Shown here piece after piece: positions 9,179 through 16,291 of a stretch of DNA of 64,000 nt. The notes below the pieces were generated by a model that was not told the origin of the DNA, ran no database searches, and was given only the letters and a program-made list of their open reading frames with translations. The stretch comes from an uncultured Sutterella sp. Lineage in GTDB: Bacteria > Pseudomonadota > Gammaproteobacteria > Burkholderiales > Burkholderiaceae_F. A program made the translations under genes and the position numbers. How positions within the stretch are numbered: the first letter of the stretch is position 1; each line of letters begins with the position of its first letter. Location of the stretch: the NCBI GenBank assembly GCA_900770335.1, contig CAAGKD010000164.1, positions 1 to 64,000 of the forward strand. Direction: 5' to 3'.

Positions 9179-9658
9179 TCACTCCGCGGCGGCGACGTGG
9201 CGCTTCGCCTTCTCGCGGCACTCCGCGCAGATGCCGTAGAGCACGAGCGAATGATCGGTCATCTCGTACCCCAGGCGCGTAGCGACCTGGCGCTGCGCCT
9301 TCTCGATCTCGGGATCGACGAACTCCTCGACCTGGCCGCAGCGCACGCACACGATGTGGTCGTGATGCCGCCCCTCCTGGAGCTCATAGGTGGCGCGCCC
9401 CTCGTCGAAGTGGTGCCTCACGAGGATCCCGGCGTTCTCGAACTGCGTGAGAACGCGGTAGACCGTGGCAAGTCCGATGTCGCTGTTTTCGTTGAGGAGG
9501 AGCTTGTAGACTTCCTCAGCGGAAAGATGGCGCTTGCCCGTCTCCTGAGATTCGGAGAGCTTCTGAAACAAATCAAGAATTTTGAGTCTCGGAACCGTGA
9601 CCTTGAGGCCCATGGTCTTGAGGTCGGCCGACTGCTGGTTCTGTGTGGCTTCCTTCAC
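9179..9658 (-). CDS. fur: Ferric uptake regulator Fur
   Basis: Iron-responsive repressor of 159 residues. The winged-helix part contains [18 protein letters not shown]. The dimerisation part has the metal-binding GRHHDHIVC, two CxxC pairs (VRCGQ and GICAEC) and Glu/His ligands. The frame extends to an ATG at 9703, but the GTG at 9658 is preferred because AAGGAAG lies 7 nt upstream and gives the usual N-terminal length before [16 protein letters not shown]. It diverges from bamE, the typical betaproteobacterial arrangement. A 7-bp inverted repeat (GCAGCGC/GCGCTGC, 9719-9736) lies in the shared promoter region. No clear Fur box is visible. Confidence 0.95.
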   Translation of the reverse strand: MKEATQNQQSADLKTMGLKVTVPRLKILDLFQKLSESQETGKRHLSAEEVYKLLLNENSDIGLATVYRVLTQFENAGILVRHHFDEGRATYELQEGRHHDHIVCVRCGQVEEFVDPEIEKAQRQVATRLGYEMTDHSLVLYGICAECREKAKRHVAAAE

Positions 9659-9770
9659 GGCAAAGCTTCCTTCCCTGTCTGAAGTCTTTGAGTTCTTTAT
9701 CATACGGGCTCAGGGGAAGCAGCGCCCTCGCGCTGCCAGCCCTGCCTTAGTTTCTTATTTTATTCGGTTT

Positions 9771-10328
9771 ATGTTCAAGCGACATCTCTTCTGGCTGTGC
9801 GCCGCGATCGCCGGCGCGACGGGCCTCACGGGCTGCACCGCCGTCACCGACGCCATGACCGGCGCCTGGGACGGCGCCGCCAGCCTCGTCCCCTACTTCA
9901 TGAAGCCCTACTCCGCCGACGTGCACCAGGGGAATCTTGTCACCAGCGAGATGGCGCTGCAGCTCGAGCGCGGAATGACCGACGCGCAGGTCCAGTTCCT
10001 CCTCGGCGTCCCGCTCGTGCAGGACCAGTTCCACGAGGGCCGCTGGGACTACGTCTACTATCTGAGGCGGGGCGACGGCGAGGAGCAGATCCGCCGGCTT
10101 TCGGTGTACTTTGACGAGGACCGCCGCGTGGACCACTGGACCTCGGACCCCATGCCCGACGAACAGCAGGCCGACCAGCTCATCCTCGGCACGATCCGCT
10201 CCTTCGAGCCCCGTCCCCCGAAGACGAGCGTCCCCGCGGCCCAGCCCGGAACCCCCAGCAACGAACAAGAAGCAGAAGATGAAGCAGGAACTCGAGAGAC
10301 TGAAGGCGCTGATAACGCAGCTCACTGA
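9771..10328 (+). CDS. bamE: Outer membrane protein assembly factor BamE (lipoprotein)
   Basis: Lipoprotein of the BAM complex that inserts beta-barrel proteins into the outer membrane. The 185-residue precursor has a signal peptide ending in the lipobox LTGC (Cys near residue 22). The SmpA/OmlA core holds LERGMTDAQVQFLLG and the RWDYVYYLRRG strand. The last ~40 residues are acidic and Pro-rich, longer than usual. The ATG at 9771 sets the lipoprotein signal; the frame upstream overlaps the fur promoter. Its 3' end overlaps the next small gene by 50 bp in another frame. Confidence 0.95.
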   Translation: MFKRHLFWLCAAIAGATGLTGCTAVTDAMTGAWDGAASLVPYFMKPYSADVHQGNLVTSEMALQLERGMTDAQVQFLLGVPLVQDQFHEGRWDYVYYLRRGDGEEQIRRLSVYFDEDRRVDHWTSDPMPDEQQADQLILGTIRSFEPRPPKTSVPAAQPGTPSNEQEAEDEAGTRETEGADNAAH

Positions 10329-10482
10329 GCGGCTGCAGAGCGAGCGCGACGAGCGCAGCAAGCTCACCAACCAGCTCGCCGTCCGTGAGGGCGAGCTGCG
10401 GCTCGCCCGCGAGCAGCTCGCGGACCTCCGGCGCAAGCAGGAGGCGATCATCTCGCAGCTGCGCAGCGGCCGGGACGCCTGA
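10279..10482 (+). CDS. Small coiled-coil protein, ZapB-like (TIGR02449 type)
   Basis: A 67-residue protein that is almost entirely heptad-like (MKQELERLKALITQLTERL, then repeated Leu/Glu/Arg). In other proteobacteria a short coiled-coil gene of this kind sits directly before zapA and 6S RNA and is thought to act in cell division like ZapB. That role is inferred from position and shape only. The start at 10279 places its first 17 codons inside bamE, an unusually long overlap. A later non-ATG start cannot be excluded. It ends 51 bp before zapA. Confidence 0.75.
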   Translation: MKQELERLKALITQLTERLQSERDERSKLTNQLAVREGELRLAREQLADLRRKQEAIISQLRSGRDA

Positions 10483-10533
10483 GCCGCCGCGAGGCGCCCG
10501 GCAATTCCTCTCCAACAGGAGCATCCCAGCATC

Positions 10534-10851
10534 ATGTCCGAAGTTACCGTCACCATCTTCGACCGCGACTACCGCCTTGCCGTCACAAGCGGCGAGGAGG
10601 ATCTGATCCGCGAGTGCGCCAAGTCCGTCGACGACCAGATGCAGGCCATCCGCTCGGCGGGCCGCGTCATCGGAAACGACCAGATCGCCGTGCTCGCGGC
10701 GCTTGAGCTCGCCTATGACGCGAAGAAGGCCCGGGAGACCCCCGAGGACGGCAAGGCCGAGGCCGATCCGAACCTCGCCGAGATCCGCTCCCTGTGCAAG
10801 CTCTGCGAAGAGGCGCTCTACCGCGAGACCAAGATGGGCTCGCTCTTTTGA
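10534..10851 (+). CDS. zapA: Cell division protein ZapA
   Basis: FtsZ-associated protein that bundles FtsZ filaments. The 105 residues have the family start (SEVTVTIFDRDYRLAV), a segment LIRECAKSVDDQMQAIRSAG, the mid-region DQIAVLAALELAYD, and a helical C-terminus. Flanked by the ZapB-like gene upstream and 6S RNA downstream, the same order as in many beta- and gammaproteobacteria, so a single division-linked transcript is likely. Confidence 0.93.
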   Translation: MSEVTVTIFDRDYRLAVTSGEEDLIRECAKSVDDQMQAIRSAGRVIGNDQIAVLAALELAYDAKKARETPEDGKAEADPNLAEIRSLCKLCEEALYRETKMGSLF

Positions 10852-10909
10852 ACGCCTTCCTCCCGGGCGTCCGGAGAAATCCGATCCCCACGCCGCGCCC
10901 GGGAGCGCG

Positions 10910-10915
10910 TACAAT
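10910..10915 (+). promoter_or_regulatory. -10 element of the 6S RNA promoter
   Basis: TACAAT (five of six consensus) lies about 8 nt before the expected 6S 5' end. No good -35 hexamer is visible in the GC-rich sequence upstream. Confidence 0.5.
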
Positions 10916-10918
10916 CAT

Positions 10919-11105
10919 TTCAAGCCTGCGGTGGCAAGCATCCGGGCTCCAAGGTACCTAGAACCAATGCCATGCGCAATAGGTTGGTGTACTCGCGAGC
11001 CGATAGAGTGCCGGTCACGCCGTGTCCAGCCCGTTCCGCTCCGGAGCCGACCGCCCTGAACTCCCGGTTCAGGATACGTAGCCCCGCCCCATCGCAGGCA
11101 TTCGA
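10919..11105 (+). ncRNA. ssrS: 6S RNA
   Basis: Regulatory RNA that binds sigma-70 RNA polymerase. The closing stem pairs GCCTGCGGTGG (10924-10934) with CCATCGCAGGC (11089-11099), the conserved 6S terminal helix. GGCTCC pairs with GGAGCC further in, leaving a large central region between. The gene lies directly after zapA, its standard place, with a -10 element before it and a terminator 13 nt after it. The exact ends are approximate. No reading frame in the stretch has coding character. The downstream ygfA (5-formyltetrahydrofolate cyclo-ligase) often seen after ssrS is absent. Confidence 0.85.
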
Positions 11106-11117
11106 ATCTTTCTATAG

Positions 11118-11152
11118 AAGGGCAACCCCTCGAGAGGAGTTGCCCTTTTGCG
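11118..11152 (+). terminator. Terminator of the zapA/6S unit
   Basis: AAGGGCAAC (11118-11126) pairs with GTTGCCCTT (11139-11147), then TTTGCGTTT. The 175 bp from here to the next gene show nothing else. Confidence 0.8.
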
Positions 11153-11327
11153 TTTGTCAGATCCCGGTCCGCAGGCATGCAGATGCGCTCCGCCCGCAGA
11201 TTTCATGGGCTGCGGCTCGCGCGCGCCCTCCGATCGGACTATCGTCCCAGCATTCCTCAATCTCCTCACCGGGCCGAGCCGAAAGGCCCGCGGAACCTCC
11301 CGAAACCCGAAGAAGGAAACTCCTCCC

Positions 11328-12143
11328 ATGACCCTCCAGATCATTCTCGCCCTCGCCGCGCTCGGCTGCTGCACGGGCTTTCTCGCCGGCCTGCTCGGCA
11401 TCGGCGGCGGCATGGTGCTCACGCCCTTTCTCACGATGCTCCTCGCCTATGCGGGGATTCCGATCGAACACGTCGTGCACGTGGCGATCGCGACCTCGAT
11501 GGGCACGATCCTCTTCACGTCGCTCTCCTCGGTGCGCGCGCACGCCAAGCGCGGCGCCGTGCTCTGGAACGTCGTCCTGGCGATGGCCCCGGGCATACTC
11601 TTGGGCGGCGTCCTCGGCGCGCAGATCTCCGGCGCCCTGCCGACCTTCTGGGTGGCGATGATCTTCGCGGTCTTCGTGTACTTCTCCTCGATCAAGATGT
11701 TCCTCAACACCAAGCCCACGCCCTCGCGCCAGCTCCCCGGGCCGGCCGGCATGTTCGGCGCGGGCACGGTGATCGGCGTCATCTCCGCGCTCGTCGGCGC
11801 GGGCGGCGGCTTCATCTCAGTTCCGTTCATGACCTGGTGCAACGTCAAGATGCACAACGCCGTTGGCACCTCGGCCGCCTTCGGCTTCCCGATCGCGCTC
11901 GCGGGCACCGTGGGCTACGTCGTGAGCGGCTGGAACCTGCCCGGGCTCCCCGGCATGCCCGAGACGATCGGCTACATCCATCTGCCGGCGCTGCTTTGCG
12001 TCGCGGTGACGAGCATCTTCTTCGCGCCCCTGGGCGCGAAGATCGCGCACTCGATGGACACCAAGCCCCTCAAGCGCATCTTCGCCTGCCTGCTCTTCGT
12101 GCTCGCCTCCTACATGCTCTGGAAGGCTGTGAGCTCGATCTGA
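11328..12143 (+). CDS. TauE/SafE-family sulfite/anion permease
   Basis: A 271-residue inner-membrane protein with about eight hydrophobic segments. It has two repeated halves, each with a Gly-rich motif (GLLGIGGGMVLTPFL and SALVGAGGGFISVPFM), the hallmark of the TauE/SafE family. Members export or import sulfite, sulfonates or other organic anions. The substrate cannot be told here, and no sulfur genes are adjacent. The start ATG at 11328 has a GAAGGAAAC stretch upstream. Convergent with lgt across a strong shared terminator. Confidence 0.88.
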   Translation: MTLQIILALAALGCCTGFLAGLLGIGGGMVLTPFLTMLLAYAGIPIEHVVHVAIATSMGTILFTSLSSVRAHAKRGAVLWNVVLAMAPGILLGGVLGAQISGALPTFWVAMIFAVFVYFSSIKMFLNTKPTPSRQLPGPAGMFGAGTVIGVISALVGAGGGFISVPFMTWCNVKMHNAVGTSAAFGFPIALAGTVGYVVSGWNLPGLPGMPETIGYIHLPALLCVAVTSIFFAPLGAKIAHSMDTKPLKRIFACLLFVLASYMLWKAVSSI

Positions 12144-12173
12144 ACACGCTGACGCGCAGCTTCTGAAAAGCGC

Positions 12174-12220
12174 CAGGCGGGCCGCGACTCCGCAGAGGAA
12201 TCGCGGCCCGCCTGCGTTTC
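12174..12220. terminator. Bidirectional terminator between the permease gene and lgt
   Basis: Perfect 14-bp stem (12174-12187 with 12201-12214). T-rich sequence lies on both exits (CGTTTCC rightwards, GCGCTTTTC leftwards). Confidence 0.85.
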
Positions 12221-12235
12221 CGGAATCCGCGGCCG

Positions 12236-13033
12236 TCAGTCCATCCCGGCCTTCCGCCGCCCGGCGATCACCCAGACGAGAACGCCCGCGGCGAGAAGCG
12301 GAATCGTGAGCCACTGCCCGCGCGAAAGTCCGAGCGCCTGGAGCCCGAGAAACGCGTCGGGCTCGCGGAAGCACTCGCAGAGAATGCGCGCTACGCCGTA
12401 GCCGATCGCAAAGAGCGCCCCCGTGCGGGCGACCGGACGGGGCCTTCTCGAATAAATCCAGAGGAGCGCGAAGAGCGCGAGCCCCTCGAGGCCCGCCTCG
12501 TAGATCTGCGAGGGATGGCGGGGCGTTGCGTCGCCCGCCTGCGGGAAGATCATCGCCCAGGGAAGATCGGGCGAGGCGGGCCGCCCCCAGAGCTCGCCGT
12601 TGATGAAGTTGCCGATCCGGCCGAAGAAAAGTCCGAGCGGAACGAGAGGAGCGACGAAGTCCGCCACGCGCCAGAAACCCGCGCCCTTCGCGCGGCCGAA
12701 GACCGCCATCACGACGAGCACGCCCGCGAGCCCGCCGTGCGCGCTCATGCCGCCGTTCCAGGTCTCGAGGATCCGCAGGGGGTGCGCGAGGTAGAAGTCC
12801 GGCTGGTAGAAGAGGCAGTACCCGAGGCGCCCGCCCAGGATCACGCCGAGCACGCCCCAGAAGAGCATGCTCTCGACGTCCTCCTCCGAGACGCCGCGCC
12901 AGGCGTCCTTCGCCCGGCGGCGGCCGAGGAGCCAGAAGGCGATGAAGCCCAGGAGGTACATGAGGCCGTACCAGTGCACGGCGACAGGGCCGATCGCGAC
13001 GGCGACCGGATCGAACTGCGGATGGATGAGCAT
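12236..13033 (-). CDS. lgt: Phosphatidylglycerol--prolipoprotein diacylglyceryl transferase
   Basis: First enzyme of lipoprotein maturation, adding diacylglycerol to the lipobox Cys. The 265-residue polytopic protein carries HGG (99-101) and the signature GRIGNFINGELWG (138-150), both essential in Lgt. The ATG at 13033 gives the normal MLIHPQFDPVA start. A much longer open frame upstream is antisense to thiM and is rejected. Divergent from thiM. Confidence 0.97.
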   Translation of the reverse strand: MLIHPQFDPVAVAIGPVAVHWYGLMYLLGFIAFWLLGRRRAKDAWRGVSEEDVESMLFWGVLGVILGGRLGYCLFYQPDFYLAHPLRILETWNGGMSAHGGLAGVLVVMAVFGRAKGAGFWRVADFVAPLVPLGLFFGRIGNFINGELWGRPASPDLPWAMIFPQAGDATPRHPSQIYEAGLEGLALFALLWIYSRRPRPVARTGALFAIGYGVARILCECFREPDAFLGLQALGLSRGQWLTIPLLAAGVLVWVIAGRRKAGMD

Positions 13034-13156
13034 CAGGCTTGTCGGTTGGAAACGGGGGGATTGAGCCGGCATTCTAAGCGCCGGGCCACGGACATCCGCG
13101 AGGCCCTGTGCTAGTGTTTCCGGATCGCCCAAAGGCATTCTCTTCCGGAAGAACCG

Positions 13157-13957
13157 ATGATCCACACCCCCGTCTCCGCCGACGCCGTCGCGGAAGCCCT
13201 TCGCAAGCTTCGGGCCGCGCGCCCGCTCGTGCACTGCCTCACCAACGAGGTCGTGCAGGAGATCACCGCCAACGTGCTCCTCGCCGCGGGCGCCTCGCCC
13301 GCCATGGTGGTGGCGATGGACGAGGCGCCCTTCTTCACGGGCGCGGCGGGGGCGCTTCTCGTCAACGTCGGCACTCCGGTGCCCGAGCGGCTCGCCGTCA
13401 TGCACGCGTGCGCGGCCGCCGCCAACGCGAAGGGCGCTCCCTGGGTGCTCGACCCCGTCGCCGCAGGCGGCATCCCCTGGCGCGACGGCGAGATCCGCCG
13501 GCTCGCGGCGCGCCGTCCGACGGTGATCCGCGGCAACGCGAGCGAGATCCTCGCCCTCGCGGGCGCGGGCAAGGGCGGCAAGGGCGTCGACAGCACGGAC
13601 GCGAGCTCGGCGGCCGTCGAGCCCGCCATGGCGCTCGCCCGCGCAAGCGGCTCGGTCGTGTGCGTGACGGGCGAAGTTGACTTCGTCACGGACGGCGCGC
13701 GCGTGCTCTCCGTCTCCGGGGGCGACCCCATGACGACGCTCGTCGTCGGAACGGGGTGCTCGCTCTCGGCGCTCGTCGCCGCGTTCTGCGCGGTCGAAGA
13801 AGACGCCGTCACGGCCGCGGCCGCGGCCTGCGCGCTCGTCAAGCGCGCCTCGGCCGTCGCCCGAAGCCGCGCGAAGGGCCCGGGGAGCTTTCACGCCGAA
13901 TACCTCGACGCGCTTTACCTGCTCGAGCCCGCCGACTTCTCCTCCGCGAGGGTCTGA
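13157..13957 (+). CDS. thiM: Hydroxyethylthiazole kinase
   Basis: Phosphorylates 4-methyl-5-(2-hydroxyethyl)thiazole in thiamine salvage. The 266 residues include RPLVHCLTNEVVQE near the N-terminus, the MVVAMDEAP substrate loop, VLDPVAAGG, RGNASEI, and the catalytic Cys201 in VGTGCSLSA. GGAAG precedes the start. thiE follows 5 bp later. The pair alone points to thiazole salvage. No TPP riboswitch is visible upstream (13034-13156). Confidence 0.96.
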   Translation: MIHTPVSADAVAEALRKLRAARPLVHCLTNEVVQEITANVLLAAGASPAMVVAMDEAPFFTGAAGALLVNVGTPVPERLAVMHACAAAANAKGAPWVLDPVAAGGIPWRDGEIRRLAARRPTVIRGNASEILALAGAGKGGKGVDSTDASSAAVEPAMALARASGSVVCVTGEVDFVTDGARVLSVSGGDPMTTLVVGTGCSLSALVAAFCAVEEDAVTAAAAACALVKRASAVARSRAKGPGSFHAEYLDALYLLEPADFSSARV

Positions 13958-13962
13958 CGAGA

Positions 13963-14622
13963 ATGCGGACGATGCCGAATCAGAGGCACCTTCCGGCGCT
14001 CGACCTTTATCTCGTTCTCGACCCGGTCCTCGCCGAGCGCTCGGGCGGCCTCGTCAAGACCGCCCTCGAGGCGGTCGCCGGCGGCGCGTCCGTCGTGCAG
14101 CTGCGCGCTCCGGGCATGAAGAAGCGCGCCTTCGTCGAGGCGGCGCGCGCGCTCGTCCTGGCGCTCGCCCCCTCCGGAGTGCCGCTCATCATCGACGACC
14201 ACGCGGACGTCATGCTCGCCTCGGGCGCGCAGGGCCTGCACATCGGCCAGGAGGACCTTTCCGTTGCTGACGCGCGGCGCCTGATCGGCCCCGAGGCGAT
14301 TCTCGGACTCTCCGCGGGATCGGTCGAGGAGCTCGCGTCGGCCCCGGCGGAGCTCGTCGACTACTACGGCGTCGGCCCAGTCTTCGCGACCCGCTCCAAG
14401 GCGGACGCGGGCGAGGCGATCGGCCTCGAAGGGCTCTCAAGGGTCCTTGACGCCGCCGCCCGCCCCTGCGTCGCGATCGGCGGAATCGACGCGGGCGTCG
14501 CCGCCGGCGTCGCCCGGACGGGCGCGGCGGGCGTCGCCGTCATCTCCGCGGTCTGCGGGCGGCCCGACGTCCGAGGCGCCGCCTCGGCGCTCCTCGCGGC
14601 GTTCCGAAGCGGCCGCCGCTGA
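13963..14622 (+). CDS. thiE: Thiamine-phosphate synthase
   Basis: Joins HMP pyrophosphate and thiazole phosphate to thiamine phosphate. The 219-residue TIM-barrel protein has LYLVLDPVL, VVQLRAPGM, the pyrophosphate-binding IDDHADVMLASGAQGLHIGQ region (18-20 residues) and YYGVGPVFATRSK, then VAIGGID near the C-terminus. Compared with typical ThiE, the first motif reads QLRAPGM where many have QLREKG. The start at 13963 is 5 bp after thiM; MPNQ at 13972 is an alternative. Co-transcribed with thiM. Confidence 0.95.
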   Translation: MRTMPNQRHLPALDLYLVLDPVLAERSGGLVKTALEAVAGGASVVQLRAPGMKKRAFVEAARALVLALAPSGVPLIIDDHADVMLASGAQGLHIGQEDLSVADARRLIGPEAILGLSAGSVEELASAPAELVDYYGVGPVFATRSKADAGEAIGLEGLSRVLDAAARPCVAIGGIDAGVAAGVARTGAAGVAVISAVCGRPDVRGAASALLAAFRSGRR

Positions 14623-14665
14623 ACGACGCTGAACCACGCTCCGTTTCTCTCCCGAAGGCCCGCGC

Positions 14666-16162
14666 ATGACAGACGCCCCCACATTTCGAAAGACGCCCGG
14701 AGAGCCGCCCCAGGGGGCGGCTTCGCCCCTCCCGTCCGCTCCATCCGCTCTGAAGCTCCCCGCGGCCGACGCCGCGGACATCCTCCTTGCCGAGGCGCTC
14801 GAAGCCCATCCCCCGAAGGGCTGGACCCAGGAGCATTCGGACGCGGTCTCGCGCGACGCGCGCGCGGTCGCGGGCGAGCGGGCGACGGCGGGCGGCTACC
14901 TCACGACCCGCGCGCGGCTTGAGCTCTCGCGCATGCGCGAGCTCGGAGCTGACCTCGACGGCCTCAGAAAGTCCGGCCTGCCCGATGGGGCGGGCCTCGC
15001 CTTCCGCGGCGCGGCCGCGGCCCTCGTCTTCCTCGGCTTCTTCTCGGGCGCGGTGACGGACCAGCTCACGAGCTCGGGCGCGGTCATCAGCCTGCTCTCG
15101 CCGCCGTGCCTGGGGCTCCTCGCCTGGAACGCAGCGGCCATTCTCCTCGCGCTTCCCGGACTTTTCGGGCGCGACGCCGCCGCGCGCGTCCTGCGGGGGG
15201 CTCCGGCGAGCCTCGCGCGGGGCCTTCTTGCGCTCGAGCGCCTCAATCCTGCAAAGCGCCTGCGGCTCGCCCGAGGGGGCGCGCCGGCAGAATTTCTCTC
15301 GCGCTGGCTCGGGCTGCAGCTCCCCGCCCTCGCCTGGCGCATGCGAAGCGCCCTGCACCTCGCAGCCTTCGCCTTCGGCGCGGGCCTTGCGATCAGCCTC
15401 CTCGTGCGCGGCATCGGCGCGGAGTACTCGGCCGGCTGGTCGAGCACCTGGTTCGCTGAGCGCCCCGACATCGTCGCGCGCATCCTCGACGCGCTCTACG
15501 GCTGGATTCCGCAGCTCCTCCCGGGCGTCGCCCCGATGCCCGACGCCGCAGCGCTCGAGCTCATGCGGATCGGTCCTGCCGGCTCGGGCGCCGTCCCGGG
15601 CGCGCAGTGGCTCGCCCGCATCATCTGGATGATCACGCTCGTCGTGCTCCTGCCCCGCGCGCTCCTCGCGGGCCTCTCGCTTCTCGCCGCCCGCCGGGCG
15701 TCAGCAACCCTCACGCTCGAAATGCCGCCCGAGCGGCTCGAGGCGCTCCTCGCCGCGGGCGAGGCGCTGCCCGCCCGGGAGGCGCTCGTTCTCGGGTCGC
15801 CCGATCTCCCCCGCCCCGGGGACTTTCCGCCCGAGGGGCGCTCTTGCGTCGTCGACCCGTGGTCTGCACCGGACTTTCCCGCCCTCGCCGGGCTTGAGCT
15901 CCGCCGGCGCGACCGCGTGACGCTCGTCCTCGACCCGGCCGCGACGCCGGAAGAAGAGGTTCACGGCGCGCTCCTTGACGCGATCCGGGAGAAAAGCGGC
16001 GCCGTCACGCTCGCGCTCGACTTCTCCGAACTCGCCCGCCGCTTTTCCGACGCCCCCGCGAAGCTGCGCTCCCGCCGGGCGCTCTGGGAGCACTTCGCGG
16101 AGCTTCACGGCGCGGCGCTTCGCGTCTCGGGGCTTCCCGGAGAAGAAGCCGCAAGGACCTGA
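14666..16162 (+). CDS. DUF2868 membrane protein
   Basis: 498 residues with no known biochemical role. After a cytoplasmic N-terminal ~105 residues come two hydrophobic segments (about 110-170), a pair around 220-250, and another at about 310-345 (IIWMITLVVLLPRALLAGLS). A soluble C-terminal domain of about 150 residues follows, with a short strand pattern (RRDRVTLVLDPA). This layout matches the DUF2868 family, whose gene habitually precedes a DUF3482 GTPase, as here (129 bp apart). I infer that the two act together at the inner membrane. Confidence 0.8.
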   Translation: MTDAPTFRKTPGEPPQGAASPLPSAPSALKLPAADAADILLAEALEAHPPKGWTQEHSDAVSRDARAVAGERATAGGYLTTRARLELSRMRELGADLDGLRKSGLPDGAGLAFRGAAAALVFLGFFSGAVTDQLTSSGAVISLLSPPCLGLLAWNAAAILLALPGLFGRDAAARVLRGAPASLARGLLALERLNPAKRLRLARGGAPAEFLSRWLGLQLPALAWRMRSALHLAAFAFGAGLAISLLVRGIGAEYSAGWSSTWFAERPDIVARILDALYGWIPQLLPGVAPMPDAAALELMRIGPAGSGAVPGAQWLARIIWMITLVVLLPRALLAGLSLLAARRASATLTLEMPPERLEALLAAGEALPAREALVLGSPDLPRPGDFPPEGRSCVVDPWSAPDFPALAGLELRRRDRVTLVLDPAATPEEEVHGALLDAIREKSGAVTLALDFSELARRFSDAPAKLRSRRALWEHFAELHGAALRVSGLPGEEAART

Positions 16163-16291
16163 CCGGAAAGCCCGTCGAAGCGGCCAGGAGCCGCGGGATG
16201 CGCGGGTTGCACGGGACGCGCAGCCGCGCACGAACGGCGCCCGCCGCCCGATAATTCGGAGACACGCTTTCGACTTTCTCCAGGCCCGCCC

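Noticed and set aside
9704..9770. Possible Fur box in the fur/bamE promoter region
   Set aside because: Only an unrelated GC-rich inverted repeat is present; nothing near the GATAATGATAATCATTATC consensus.
13034..13156. Possible TPP riboswitch before thiM
   Set aside because: No CTGAGA block or paired helix pattern of the thi-box in these 123 bases.
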